64,000 nucleotides of DNA, taken from positions 1,922,001 through 1,986,000 of the forward strand of contig NZ_JBHSGU010000002.1 of NCBI RefSeq assembly GCF_042652645.1. The letters run 5' to 3'. The translations under genes were made by a program, and so were the position numbers. Shown piece after piece: positions 1 to 8,800 of the stretch. The stretch is from Glaciecola siphonariae. Its GTDB lineage: Bacteria; Pseudomonadota; Gammaproteobacteria; Enterobacterales; Alteromonadaceae. Below the pieces are notes generated by a model, which did not search any database, had not been told where the DNA came from, and saw nothing but the letters and a program-made list of their open reading frames with translations. Within the stretch, counting starts at the first letter, position 1. Every line of letters begins with the position of its first letter.

Positions 1-318
1 CTTTATGGTGCAATCCGTGATGCTGTGGAGCTTTTTAAAAGTAACAATAAAGACGGCGAGCGCAAACCGGTATCGGTGTTAATTGCGCCCGACATCCACG
101 CTATCGGATTTATCACCAATACCAGCGTTGCTGAAAAACTCTTCCCTCAACAAGGAAAGGTGCCTGTATACATGCCGCTGAGTTATCAAATCGGCGGATA
201 CACTCTATACGTGCCGGAGGATAAAATTACTTACTTGGATATTGACGTCGAGACCGCCATGCGCATTGCAATGACTGGCGGTACTTCAATACAGGCTGAC
301 GTAGAGGAAATCAAATAA
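1..318 (+). CDS. DUF502 family membrane protein, C-terminal part
   Basis: The reading frame is open from base 1, so the gene begins outside the window and only about 105 C-terminal residues are visible. They match the end of the DUF502 family: a segment on effects at the membrane face (VLIAPDIHAIGFIT), a proline-containing strand (VPVYMPLSYQIGGYTLYVP) and the closing pattern ending in MRIAMTGG. The N-terminal transmembrane helices expected for the family would lie upstream. The function of DUF502 proteins is not established. The last codons overlap by 8 bp the 3' end of the convergent gene that follows. A GTG at base 25 is an internal valine, not a start. Confidence 0.75.
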   Translation, partial: LYGAIRDAVELFKSNNKDGERKPVSVLIAPDIHAIGFITNTSVAEKLFPQQGKVPVYMPLSYQIGGYTLYVPEDKITYLDIDVETAMRIAMTGGTSIQADVEEIK

Positions 319-832
319 CGCTGGAGGCGCCCGCCTGCTTCATGAGCGGCGCTATATCGCTTTTTGCTGTGTGTTCATTGTCGAGCTTTATGATCAGCGT
401 CCACTCCTTATTATTTACCGCTGCTACTGCGGCCTGATTAACCGCATCATGCTGCGGTTTAAGTGATAATAAGCCCGACAAAAACAAACCAATGAACAAA
501 CCAGGGCTTAGCATGGCAATATACGTAAAGGTAGGGTTTAGCTGCGTAAAGTTAGGTCCAAAATTAACTAACAACCAGCCTAACCCTAAACCCGCAAAAA
601 GACCTAGCGAGCCGTAGAGTAAATGCAGCCATAACATAGATTCGCCTATCTTATCGCTGCTACCCTCTAACTTGTGGCTTGCAGCTTTGCTTCCCGGCTC
701 AATGACTTTGGCCGCAGCGGGATTTAACTCAAATTTATTTACAATCATCTCTTTAGCGCTGACTGCCTTATCTCTACTGTTGAAAATTCCGGCTATACGA
801 GAGTCGCCAGCGGCCCATGTAGAAGTTGCCAT
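311..832 (-). CDS. Small membrane protein of unknown function, two transmembrane helices
   Basis: A 173-residue protein with a soluble N-terminal part (about 1-65), two hydrophobic glycine-rich helices (about 66-90 and 103-125) and a soluble C-terminal part of about 45 residues. The arrangement of a charged N-terminal region that includes a short repair-of-flux-like pattern (AGIFNSRDKAVSAKEMI) followed by glycine-rich helices is seen in small stress-associated inner-membrane proteins, but I do not recognise a named family. The start is well supported by AAGGAG six bases before the ATG. It lies just downstream of the hemerythrin-like gene on the same strand (33 bp gap), so the two may be co-transcribed. 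It converges with the DUF502 gene and overlaps its stop. Confidence 0.7.
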   Translation of the reverse strand: MATSTWAAGDSRIAGIFNSRDKAVSAKEMIVNKFELNPAAAKVIEPGSKAASHKLEGSSDKIGESMLWLHLLYGSLGLFAGLGLGWLLVNFGPNFTQLNPTFTYIAMLSPGLFIGLFLSGLLSLKPQHDAVNQAAVAAVNNKEWTLIIKLDNEHTAKSDIAPLMKQAGASSVI

Positions 833-865
833 TATTTTCTCCTTATACTCTTTGTTCTAATATTG

Positions 866-1300
866 CTATGAGGATTCATCCATCTCTTTTAAGTAATCAT
901 CTGCCAATTGTTCCTTTTCGCTCATTGACAGGACTTTGCCCGCCTGCTGAAAAAACTCTGTTTCTTCTTCTTCAAGATGATGGAGTACTTTGTGCTGGAG
1001 CTGCTTCATCAATGTTAACCATGCAGACGAGCTATAGTCGGTGTTGTCTAGTTTGCTCAATAGCTCATCAAGCTGATGATGCTCTGCCACGCCGTGCCGA
1101 GACATTTGCACCGTTGCATCTGAATGCATCAGCGGCGCATAAAAGTATCGCTCCTCGGCTGTTGCGTGTTTTTTAAGCTCGGTTTTAAGCTGCGTATAAA
1201 ATTCTTCTCTCACTGAAGATTCGCCGCTAGTGTCGACGAGCACGCGCATGAGCGCTCGCTGTTTGTCGTGATCTTGTCTAAGTGCTTCAAAAATTTGCAT
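866..1300 (-). CDS. Hemerythrin-like HHE domain protein
   Basis: A 144-residue all-helical protein. Histidines and acids are spaced as in HHE/hemerythrin four-helix bundles that hold a di-iron site: H11 in RQDHDKQ, H45 with E49 (KKHATAEERYFY), H74/H75 (AEHHQLDEL) and H107/H108 with E112 (VLHHLEEEE). Proteins of this family bind oxygen or nitric oxide, or act as iron sensors; which applies here cannot be read from the sequence. It is cytoplasmic, with no signal peptide. It sits between gdhA and a small membrane protein, all on the minus strand, with about 47 bp to gdhA. The neighbourhood looks like housekeeping plus general stress genes. Confidence 0.85.
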   Translation of the reverse strand: MQIFEALRQDHDKQRALMRVLVDTSGESSVREEFYTQLKTELKKHATAEERYFYAPLMHSDATVQMSRHGVAEHHQLDELLSKLDNTDYSSSAWLTLMKQLQHKVLHHLEEEETEFFQQAGKVLSMSEKEQLADDYLKEMDESS

Positions 1301-1347
1301 CTGCCTTCCTCTTGATTTTTATCTTAGTTTGTATCTTTGTTATCGTT

Positions 1348-2712
1348 TTAATAACCGCTCATCACCATGGCGTCAGCCAATCGCCTGAACCCGGCTACCG
1401 TCGCACTGCGTGCATAATTGCATGTTGTTTCTTGTGCTCGCTGACTTTCGTCTATGCAGGCGCGGTGAATCGACTGCATAGTGTCTTGCAGTTGTTTATC
1501 GAGAGAGTCTGCGCTCCTGTAGGTAAAATCAGCGTTCTGCTGCATCTCAAAGCCCGATAAGACCACGCCACCTGCATTTGCTGCTTTACCCGGAACATAA
1601 ATAAGCCCCGATTCTTGCAACAGCTTCTGAGCATCTGAAGTACAGGGCATGTTTGCCCCTTCAATGAGCGTACTTGCGCCGCTATTAACGATATGTTGGG
1701 CTTTGCTTTCGTCGATTTCGTTTTGCGTGGCGCACGGAAGCGCGACATCGAATGTTAGTTCCCACGGCGTGGCGTGTTTGTCGTACTCTCCTTTTGCGTT
1801 TTGGGCCAAGCTCGCCAAGGCGTTTTTCTCAGTAGCGCCATCTTGTTTGAGCCATTTAAGGTCGTCAGCAGACATCCCGCCTTCGTCAATGTATGTGCCG
1901 CGACTGTTAGATAAACTGATGACTTTCGCGCCTCGCTCAACCGCCTTGATAGCGCCATGTATAGCAACGTTGCCTGCACCTGAGAATGCCAGCTTTTTGC
2001 CTTCTAAAGCTTGCTCTTGATGCGCCAACACGTCTTGCAGAAAATAAATCAAACCAAAGCCCGTCGCCTGCACCCGTAACTCACTGCCAGCGAGCTGCAC
2101 GGGTTTGCCAGAGAGTTGCCCGTCGTACTTTTTATTTGTGCGCAGGTATTGCCCAAACATCCAACCAAGCTCGGTAGAAGATACGCCAATGTCCCCTGCT
2201 GGTACGTCGGTTTTTGCACCGATATAGCGACTCAATTGATTCATATATGCATTGCAAAATCGACGTATCTCGTTGACGCTTGCGTTTTTTGGGTCAAAAT
2301 CGGCGCCGCCTTTTCCAGCACCTAAGCTAAGTCCACTGAGCGCATTCTTGAAGCTTTGCTCAAAGGCTAAGAATTTTAAGATAGATTCTGTACAACTCGG
2401 GGTAAAGCGCGTTCCGCCTTTATAGGGGCCCAAAAGTTGGCTGTGCTGAATGCGCCAGCCACGATTGACTCTTGCTTGATGCTCATCGTCTTCCCATTCC
2501 ACTTTAAACTCAATGACCTGATCTGGGCTGAGCAAACGCCGCAACACATTGTGTTGTTTATATTGCTCATTGGCCTGATATACCGGAATGATTTCGTCGC
2601 ATGCCGCATTAACGGCCTGAAGATATTCAGACTGTTCACCCACTTGCGTTGTGAGTGTTTGCATAATTTCATCTTGTAGACTCAAACTTCGTGCCTCTTT
2701 TATTGCAGTCAA
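1348..2712 (-). CDS. gdhA: NADP-specific glutamate dehydrogenase
   Basis: A 454-residue protein of the usual length for bacterial hexameric GdhA, which interconverts 2-oxoglutarate plus ammonium and glutamate. The dimerisation and substrate domain comes first, with the substrate lysines in GPYKGGTRF (K98) and FKNALSGL (K122), the catalytic lysine in GAGKGGADFDP (K134) and the aspartate in DVPAGDIGV (D174). The Rossmann domain follows with SGAGNVA at 244-250. It is monocistronic or leads the hemerythrin gene. The 194 bp upstream separate it from the 3' end of the phosphorelay operon and must hold its promoter; I could not pick out a convincing one. The enzyme assimilates ammonium in the cytoplasm. 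Confidence 0.96.
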   Translation of the reverse strand: MTAIKEARSLSLQDEIMQTLTTQVGEQSEYLQAVNAACDEIIPVYQANEQYKQHNVLRRLLSPDQVIEFKVEWEDDEHQARVNRGWRIQHSQLLGPYKGGTRFTPSCTESILKFLAFEQSFKNALSGLSLGAGKGGADFDPKNASVNEIRRFCNAYMNQLSRYIGAKTDVPAGDIGVSSTELGWMFGQYLRTNKKYDGQLSGKPVQLAGSELRVQATGFGLIYFLQDVLAHQEQALEGKKLAFSGAGNVAIHGAIKAVERGAKVISLSNSRGTYIDEGGMSADDLKWLKQDGATEKNALASLAQNAKGEYDKHATPWELTFDVALPCATQNEIDESKAQHIVNSGASTLIEGANMPCTSDAQKLLQESGLIYVPGKAANAGGVVLSGFEMQQNADFTYRSADSLDKQLQDTMQSIHRACIDESQRAQETTCNYARSATVAGFRRLADAMVMSGY

Positions 2713-2906
2713 TTTAACAAAGCCATTGACTGAAACGCTTATAATTAAAAGAGGGATTACAACATCCGTGCCATTGCAGCTAGAATTTAAACTATTGATT
2801 TAATGTGGATATTTATTTTAAGGCACGTAGACACAAAAATATGAAAGCAACAAATTCACAGTTTACAGAAAATTTTACAAGTCGCCCGCTACAGGTTGGA
2901 AAAGGC

Positions 2907-4862
2907 TTAGAGCAAGGTTTGCAGTTGCTGAAGTGATACGGGTTTTAGCAGGCTTGATGTAATACGATATCGGCTCATGTTGCTATCAGACACTTGCTCA
3001 CCGCTCAACACAATAACATCAATGTCTGGAAAGCGCTCACGCAGTTCGCTAAGCAGTATATCGCCGCTTAAGTCAGGCAGACCCAAATCGAGTAACACTA
3101 GATTAAATGCTTCTTGGGATAGGCCTGCAAAGCAATCTTGGGCATTTGAAAAATGCGTCACCGAATAATTTAGTTTACCTAGCAGTATTTGCATAATACC
3201 GGCACTGTCAGCGTCGTCTTCTACCAATGCGATGCGACCTTTAATGCCGGTTTGAACATCCTCGGTAAGAAACTGTTTAAGCGTTTTAAGCAGCAAGTCT
3301 CGGTCAATTGGCTTTGCTAATAAACCTTGAAAACCAAGTTCAAATAAAGACTGTTTAGTCCCTTTTTGGATAGCCGCCGTCACTGCAACAACCGGCAATT
3401 GCGGCGCCATCTCTTTCAGTGCCAGCATTGCCTCTTGCCCTGTCATTAGCGGCATGTGCAAATCCATCAGCACCAAGTCTATTGGTGTTCCCGATGCTTT
3501 CGCTTGCTGATATATGTCAATTGCAGACTTTCCGTTTCGGGCATATTCAACCTCACAGCCTGTATGTTTAACGTATTGGCCTAACAACTGCCTTATCTCA
3601 AACACATCATCTACAATCAATACTCTACCGGCGAGCGGCGTAAGGTCTTTGGCCGCTTCTGGCTCCTTTTGCAGCTCAAATTCTAAGTGAGAGCGGCGCT
3701 CATCATCGGCTTTCACAATGGGCAGAGTCACAGTGAATTCACTGCCTTGACCAAAAACAGAGGAGATATGGATGCTTCCGTGCATTTGTTTAATAATTTC
3801 CGACGAAATAGATAAGCCTAAACCGGCGCCACCTGCTTTACGATTGGCAACATCTTCAATCTGCGTAAATGGCGTAAAAATACTGTCAATCTGCGTTTCG
3901 TCCATACCAATGCCAGTATCGATGACCTTAATGACCAAATCAGTGTCGTCAACTTGAGCAAGACTCATTGAAACCCGCCCACTGTCTGTGAACTTAATCG
4001 CATTTCCGAGCAGATTAATAAGCACCTGCTTGAGCCGCAATTCGTCTATCATTACAGTATGATAAATCGGCGTTTGCGTCGCACACTCAAACGCTAAACC
4101 TTTATCCAAAGCATTTACCGACAGTAAGGAATATACTTCTTTTATGAGCTTGTGTAGGTCAGTTTCACGATTTTGCAGCTCAAATTTACCTGCGGCGATT
4201 TTCGATAGGTCGAGCACATCGTTCAACAAATTAAGCAGGTGCTTGCCGTTATTGGCAATAATCGATAGCTCTTTTTGCAAGGGCGCAGCGCTATCGTTTT
4301 CAAGCAATAAGGATGTGTAGCCTAATATTGAAGTGAGAGGCGTTCTAAGTTCATGACTTAAGTGCGCGATAAACTTATCTTTCGCTATATTTTCACTTTG
4401 AATGCGCTGATTTGATACCTTTGCAAACTCTAACTCTTTGCGTGATACAGCGTAGCGAATAGACTTAGCGAATACCTCTGAATCGATAGCCGATTTCATA
4501 ATATAGTCTTGAGCGCCAAGTTTGATGGCTAGATTTTCGACCTGCTCATCATTTTGACCTGTGAGCATAATGATGGGCGTCGCTATGAGCTTATCGTCAA
4601 GTGCGCGTAAAATTTCAACGCCTTCAAAATAACCCAAATGATGATCTAGTAAACACAAATCAAAGCTATTGGACTGCAAATATTCAATGACGAGCTGTTT
4701 ATCACAACATGAAACAATCTCACATTCGGAACAGACTAAAGGCGCGAGTCTTTCTTCGATAATAAAAACGTCATCATCATCGTCATCCACAATCAACACG
4801 CGTTTAAGCTCACTTAAAAACCGCGGTTTCATATCGCGCATTGCGTCGTTCAAATCATTCAT
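2907..4862 (-). CDS. Hybrid sensor histidine kinase, REC-HisKA-HATPase-REC-REC
   Basis: A 651-residue soluble hybrid kinase without membrane helices. The order is: receiver 1 (about 20-140; acidic pocket D26-D28, phospho-site D73, K123), HisKA with H170 in AHLSHELRTPL, HATPase_c (about 270-385; N-box LLGNAIKF, G-boxes DTGIGM and GAGLGLSI), receiver 2 (about 412-530, D467) and receiver 3 (about 543-651, D592). The N-terminal receiver replaces a sensor domain, so the input is probably phosphoryl flow from the other kinase of the operon. It is the last of five genes; its ATG directly abuts the stop of the preceding response regulator gene. Targets of the two C-terminal receivers cannot be told from sequence. 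Confidence 0.93.
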   Translation of the reverse strand: MNDLNDAMRDMKPRFLSELKRVLIVDDDDDDVFIIEERLAPLVCSECEIVSCCDKQLVIEYLQSNSFDLCLLDHHLGYFEGVEILRALDDKLIATPIIMLTGQNDEQVENLAIKLGAQDYIMKSAIDSEVFAKSIRYAVSRKELEFAKVSNQRIQSENIAKDKFIAHLSHELRTPLTSILGYTSLLLENDSAAPLQKELSIIANNGKHLLNLLNDVLDLSKIAAGKFELQNRETDLHKLIKEVYSLLSVNALDKGLAFECATQTPIYHTVMIDELRLKQVLINLLGNAIKFTDSGRVSMSLAQVDDTDLVIKVIDTGIGMDETQIDSIFTPFTQIEDVANRKAGGAGLGLSISSEIIKQMHGSIHISSVFGQGSEFTVTLPIVKADDERRSHLEFELQKEPEAAKDLTPLAGRVLIVDDVFEIRQLLGQYVKHTGCEVEYARNGKSAIDIYQQAKASGTPIDLVLMDLHMPLMTGQEAMLALKEMAPQLPVVAVTAAIQKGTKQSLFELGFQGLLAKPIDRDLLLKTLKQFLTEDVQTGIKGRIALVEDDADSAGIMQILLGKLNYSVTHFSNAQDCFAGLSQEAFNLVLLDLGLPDLSGDILLSELRERFPDIDVIVLSGEQVSDSNMSRYRITSSLLKPVSLQQLQTLL

Positions 4863-5324
4863 TTAATGGGGTAATTGAGGAACAGTGGCGTGATCAGACC
4901 AATAGTGGCCAAAGGTTTTCATCATTTCTACCAAGGTATCAAAGTTGGTAGGTTTTACCATGTAGGACGCTGCCCCTAAATCGTAGCCCTGGGTAACATC
5001 CTCTTCACTGTTGGAGGTTGAAAAAATTACCACTGGGATACGCCTTAGTATGGCATCTTCTTTGAGCTGTTTGAGTGTATCGCGACCATCGAGTATGGGC
5101 ATATTTAAGTCGAGCAGTATGACGCTCGGCATAACATCGCTGCTCGCATCTGCAAATTCGCCCTCCCGACGCAAAAATTGCAACAACTGCTGACCGTCTT
5201 CTACCGTTTTACACTGTTCACCAAAGCCAGCGGCCTCCATGGCGTCTTGCGCGAGAAGTCTATCGTCCTCATCATCATCGGCCAACAACACAAAAAACGG
5301 GCTATTTTCGAGGCTATTCATCAT
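4863..5324 (-). CDS. Single-domain response regulator, CheY/Rcp1-like
   Basis: About 153 residues forming one receiver domain and nothing else. Visible landmarks are the acidic pocket (LLADDDEDDRLL), the phospho-aspartate in VILLDLNMP, the switch Ser/Thr in VIFSTSN and the lysine in MVKPTN. The long loop between helix 2 and strand 3 resembles Rcp1-type regulators that partner with CHASE3- or phytochrome-type kinases. A GTG nine bases upstream would give a longer form, but the ATG at 5324 has AAGG eight bases ahead and is preferred. The start overlaps the end of the CHASE3 kinase gene by 11 bases and the stop abuts the hybrid kinase start, which suggests translational coupling. It probably carries phosphoryl groups between the two kinases. 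Confidence 0.9.
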   Translation of the reverse strand: MMNSLENSPFFVLLADDDEDDRLLAQDAMEAAGFGEQCKTVEDGQQLLQFLRREGEFADASSDVMPSVILLDLNMPILDGRDTLKQLKEDAILRRIPVVIFSTSNSEEDVTQGYDLGAASYMVKPTNFDTLVEMMKTFGHYWSDHATVPQLPH

Positions 5325-6807
5325 CGCTCTCACCTTCGCTAATTTGATTTAGGTAGTTAGTTGCTGGCAGCACAATTGAAAAACATGCTCCCTCGTTTAC
5401 CTTACTTTTTGCCGAAATTTCACCATTGTGGCGCTCCACAATACGCCGGCATATCGACAAACCGATGCCGGTTCCAGCGTACTCATTCCTGTTATGCAAA
5501 CGCTGGAATGGGGCAAAAATTTTATCGGCATATTCTTGTTCAAACCCAATACCGTTATCGGCCACTTTTATCTCAAACCAATCTTCTAAGTTGGGAAGAT
5601 TGATATGCTCTGGAGCACTGGTTTTCCGCACTTCAATCTTAATCTTCGGTGGGGTGTTGGGTAAAGAAAATTTGAGCGCGTTTGACAATAAATTAATAAA
5701 CAGCTGATGCATTTGAGTGGGGTCAGCCTGAATTTCGGGCAAATCGGGCACTTCGATATGTGCGTCTAGCTCTTCGATTGTTACGCTCAAATCATCGACA
5801 CAGTTGTCGAGTGTTTGGTTCAAAGAAACCGACTCAAAATCCTTACCCCTTGTAGACACTCGTGAAAACGCCAACAAATCGCTAATTAGTCGACTCATCC
5901 TCATCGCTGCACTCTGCATCCTCTGTAAGTAATCTTGTCCTTTGTCTCCTAAGCTTTCGCCGTATTGACTCAGCAGTCTATCGCCAAACGTTTGTATCTT
6001 TCTCAGTGGCTCCTGCAGGTCGTGGGAGGCTACAAAGGCAAAATCCTCAAGCTCACGGTTACTGCGTTTGAGCTCTTCTGAATAAATCGATAGCTCTTGC
6101 GTGCGCTCCTCAACCGCGAAGTACAGCGAAGCATTTTGCTCTTCAATTTCGCGCTGGCGCTGCTTTTGAAACCTTATATTCAAGCGCGCTAAAAAAAATA
6201 TCCCAATCACTAAGAGTAAGCTCGTGATAAGCGATAATGCAAAGGTTGTACGCGATTCTGCAGTCACTTTTTGAAGGGTGCTCGACAGCTTTTCTCGATG
6301 CTCATTTTCCGCCGCAGACAACTGCTCAAACAGCGCCCGAATCTCATTATACAGTTCAACGCTTGCGCCTCGTGCCAGCGAATCCCTGATGGCTTGCACG
6401 TCGTTGTCGCGGGCGTCGGCCACATTTTGTTCAAGCTCAGTTATCATTTGTTCAATGAGGCTGGCTACCTCTAAAATTCTCGCTTTTTGTCCCGGAATGT
6501 CTGAATCTAATGCCCTTGCCGTTTTTAAATGCTCATCCATACGCGACAGCGCTTGACGATAGTGCTGCATGTCTTGCTCTTGCTGCATCAGTAAATAACC
6601 GCGCTGACCTGACTCTGCCGTGAGTAGGCTAATATGCAGCTCATCAAGCGCTACCATCACATCTCCGGTATTGCGAATATTTGCCTGCAGCACATTCAAT
6701 TCAGAGATGGTAGAGCGCGCAATGTAGGTGTTAATACCAATTAGCAGTAAAAACAAAAGGGTAATAATCGCCCAAGTCACCGATGAGTGTTTTGTTTCCC
6801 TGTTCAC
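5314..6807 (-). CDS. CHASE3-domain sensor histidine kinase
   Basis: A 497-residue inner-membrane kinase. The order is TM1 (about 11-31), a periplasmic CHASE3-type helical sensor (about 40-185, with the typical SGQRGYLLM segment near 66-74), TM2 (about 188-208), a coiled coil (about 215-252), HisKA with H262 in VASHDLQEPLRK, and HATPase_c (N-box LLSNALKF, GIGFE, GTGIGLSI) to the end. The HDLQEPL form of the H-box is typical of kinases paired with Rcp1-like regulators, and exactly such a gene follows with overlapping ends. The stimulus is unknown. It is the third gene of the operon, 10 bp after the 77-residue H-box-like protein. Confidence 0.93.
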   Translation of the reverse strand: MNRETKHSSVTWAIITLLFLLLIGINTYIARSTISELNVLQANIRNTGDVMVALDELHISLLTAESGQRGYLLMQQEQDMQHYRQALSRMDEHLKTARALDSDIPGQKARILEVASLIEQMITELEQNVADARDNDVQAIRDSLARGASVELYNEIRALFEQLSAAENEHREKLSSTLQKVTAESRTTFALSLITSLLLVIGIFFLARLNIRFQKQRQREIEEQNASLYFAVEERTQELSIYSEELKRSNRELEDFAFVASHDLQEPLRKIQTFGDRLLSQYGESLGDKGQDYLQRMQSAAMRMSRLISDLLAFSRVSTRGKDFESVSLNQTLDNCVDDLSVTIEELDAHIEVPDLPEIQADPTQMHQLFINLLSNALKFSLPNTPPKIKIEVRKTSAPEHINLPNLEDWFEIKVADNGIGFEQEYADKIFAPFQRLHNRNEYAGTGIGLSICRRIVERHNGEISAKSKVNEGACFSIVLPATNYLNQISEGESDDE

Positions 6808-6817
6808 GGTTTATTTC

Positions 6818-7051
6818 TCACGTTTTATCGCCACTGCTTTGACTGATCTCTTGAAGCGACTCAGAGCAGTCTTGGCAATATTGTATTATTTTATTCGCCG
6901 CTTCGGTTACAGCAGCATCATGCTCGCTGCCCTCTACAAGCATTTTAATCAGTTCAGCCTGCATTGAAATGTTATTCAAAGGGCGCCTAGCATCATGAAT
7001 ACCTTGTAATAAATCCATCACGTCTTCCCTATAGTTCGTCGCCGTAGGCAT
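6818..7051 (-). CDS. Small protein resembling a stand-alone histidine-kinase dimerisation helix (H-box only)
   Basis: A 77-residue protein with no catalytic kinase domain. Residues 17-36 (GIHDARRPLNNISMQAELIK) resemble the H-box of HisKA domains (H-x-L-R-x-P-L-N-x-I), with a histidine at position 19. The rest can form a second helix (VTEAANKIIQYCQDCSESLQEI) of the right length for a two-helix DHp hairpin. The start overlaps the end of the sigma54 regulator gene by 23 bp, and the CHASE3 kinase gene begins 10 bp later, so it is in the same operon. I infer a phosphotransfer or kinase-inhibitor role. The alternative is a small unrelated helical protein; no family was recognised with certainty. 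Confidence 0.7.
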   Translation of the reverse strand: MPTATNYREDVMDLLQGIHDARRPLNNISMQAELIKMLVEGSEHDAAVTEAANKIIQYCQDCSESLQEISQSSGDKT

Positions 7052-8402
7052 GTAAACGGTTGTAGAGTGTTTTGGTACTTATACCAAGCATCTCTGCGGC
7101 CAAGGTTTTGTTATTGTCGACCTTCGCCAAGGTTGCGTAAATGAGCTCTTTTTCTAGCTCTTCTATGGTTTTTCCGGCAGCGATTGAGCCTTTTTGTTGA
7201 TGATTTTGCGAAAATGGCGAGTCAAAACTGTCGGGTAATTCAAGCGCCTTTTTACCCGGTTCGCTCATGATAAACGCCCGATGAATGCTGTGACGTAGCT
7301 CTCGTACATTGCCAGGCCAGTCATGCTGACATAAGCGCTCAATTTGCTTATTGCTTAAACTAAATGCCTCGCCATGCTCATGGTTTAGCTGTTCTACAAA
7401 CGCCTTAGCTAATAAGGGGATATCGTCTTTGCGCTCTTTTAAACTTGGGATGCTGATAGGAAATACCGCTAGCCTAAAATAGATGTCTTCTCGCAAGATG
7501 TTCTCTCTCGCAATATCTTCAAGCGTTCGGTTGGTTGCGCTAATCACCCGGCAATCTACCGGCATTTCTTGCGTGCCACCCACTCTGCAAACGCGCTTGG
7601 TTTCCAGCACACGTAGCAAGTTAGGCTGCATATCAAGAGGCATTTCGGTCACTTCGTCTAAGAACAAGGTTCCTTGATTGGCGCGTTCAAATACGCCCGG
7701 TTTTTGCGCGACGGCACCGGTAAATGCGCCCTTCTCATGCCCAAAAAGCTCACTGCCAATAAGCTCTTTAGAAAAGCCGCCACAGTTTGTCGCAATTAAG
7801 TCACCCTTAGGATTTGCAGCATTGTGAATAGCTTGAGCAACAAGCTCTTTCCCTACGCCGCTTTCGCCCATTAACATGACGTTTGCACCACTTCGGGCCA
7901 CGCGCTCAATCATTTTATATAGCGCCTGCATGGGTGCAGACTCACCAATGAGTACATCAAAATGATGATGAATATTGGCCTGTTTCACATCTTGTTTGGA
8001 CGCGCTGTTGCCAGTCTGTTGAGCCGCTTGAGCATTTTGCTGTTTAGCCGCGCGCCGTGGATGCAGCACCGATTCGATATCTTCTCGCTGAATCGGTTTA
8101 ATTAGATAATTAACGCTGGGACCAGCAATGGGCGCAATAATCGACTTGATATCAGACTTCCCCGTTATAAAGGTAACGCGCGGTATCTTTTTTTGCTTTT
8201 GAACGTGATTGAATATTTGCAGGCCGTTGCCGTCGGGGAGCATGAAATCAATCAGAATATGATCAAATTCATTTAGCGCTAACCACTCTTTGGCGTCTTT
8301 TACCGAATCGGAAATAGAAACATGATGGCCAAGATGCTCAATGATCCGGCTCATGACTTGGGTAAATTCTTGGTCGTCATCAATTAATAGAATCGATTTC
8401 AC
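7029..8402 (-). CDS. Sigma54-dependent NtrC-family response regulator
   Basis: A 457-residue activator with three parts: a receiver (1-115, phospho-site D52 in HILIDFMLPDGNG, K102), an AAA+ sigma54-interaction domain (about 148-385: Walker A GESGVGKE at 180-187, GAFTGA at 225-230, Walker B LFLDE near 246-250) and a C-terminal Fis-type helix-turn-helix (about 415-457, LAAEMLGISTKTLYNRL). The GAFTGA loop is intact, so it should remodel sigma54 RNA polymerase. The linker at 116-146 is rich in Q and A. The gene begins with GTG and is first of five on the minus strand. An inverted repeat 56-72 bases ahead of its start could be an operator. Its target promoters are not visible here. Confidence 0.95.
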   Translation of the reverse strand: MKSILLIDDDQEFTQVMSRIIEHLGHHVSISDSVKDAKEWLALNEFDHILIDFMLPDGNGLQIFNHVQKQKKIPRVTFITGKSDIKSIIAPIAGPSVNYLIKPIQREDIESVLHPRRAAKQQNAQAAQQTGNSASKQDVKQANIHHHFDVLIGESAPMQALYKMIERVARSGANVMLMGESGVGKELVAQAIHNAANPKGDLIATNCGGFSKELIGSELFGHEKGAFTGAVAQKPGVFERANQGTLFLDEVTEMPLDMQPNLLRVLETKRVCRVGGTQEMPVDCRVISATNRTLEDIARENILREDIYFRLAVFPISIPSLKERKDDIPLLAKAFVEQLNHEHGEAFSLSNKQIERLCQHDWPGNVRELRHSIHRAFIMSEPGKKALELPDSFDSPFSQNHQQKGSIAAGKTIEELEKELIYATLAKVDNNKTLAAEMLGISTKTLYNRLHAYGDEL

Positions 8403-8457
8403 GCAATATCCTTATTATTGTTTAACGTTATTATTGGACACATCGCACTGTCGTCGC

Positions 8458-8474
8458 GCAGCAATTTATGCTGC
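8458..8474. promoter_or_regulatory. Inverted repeat upstream of the phosphorelay operon, possible operator
   Basis: GCAGCA, five A/T bases, TGCTGC: a perfect 6-bp dyad about 56 bases ahead of the sigma54 regulator start. A direct pair GCCGCTTG at 8485-8492 and 8499-8506 lies just beyond. These could bind a regulator, perhaps the operon's own Fis-type activator; this is inference from position only. Confidence 0.3.
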
Positions 8475-8697
8475 TCTTTTATTGGCCGCTTGAAGTTTGC
8501 CGCTTGCAGCTCTGACTGACCCGGAAGGCCCTGATTAGCTCCAAAAAGCCTCAAAAAGTAAAGCCGCGACAGTCATACCGACTAAATATGTAGATAAGTA
8601 TACGTTAATAAAGCAATAAGGGTTAATTTGCATTTGGCCATGTTTATGTCGCATGTTTGTATTGAACGTGGATTAAACTGATGTTGTGTAAGATGTA

Positions 8698-8723
8698 AAA
8701 AGCGCAGCCAATGCCGCGCTTTT
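8698..8723 (-). terminator. Rho-independent terminator of the secreted-protein gene
   Basis: AAAAGCGC / GCGCTTTT arms of 8 bp around a 10-base loop. Read on the minus strand the stem is followed by a T run. It lies about 78 bases after the stop at 8801. Confidence 0.7.
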
Positions 8724-8800
8724 AACTTCTTGCTAACAATATAAACGTGCTGCTCTCAAGGTATGTGTTTCAAACAAATGAACACAGCACCTAAGCAGAT

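Larger units (their letters stand above)
8403..8800. other. Intergenic region between two minus-strand units
   Basis: About 400 bases without a credible gene. It holds the upstream region of the phosphorelay operon, with the dyad at 8458-8474, and on the other side the terminator of the secreted-protein gene at 8698-8723. I looked for a sigma54 -24/-12 element and did not find a convincing one. Confidence 0.6.

Noticed and set aside
2841..2936. 31-codon plus-strand frame ahead of gdhA and inside the end of the hybrid kinase gene
   Set aside because: Lies largely antisense to a real gene, with no ribosome site.
8403..8800. Sigma54 promoter (TGGCAC-N5-TTGCA)
   Set aside because: No match close enough to the consensus on either strand in this intergenic region.
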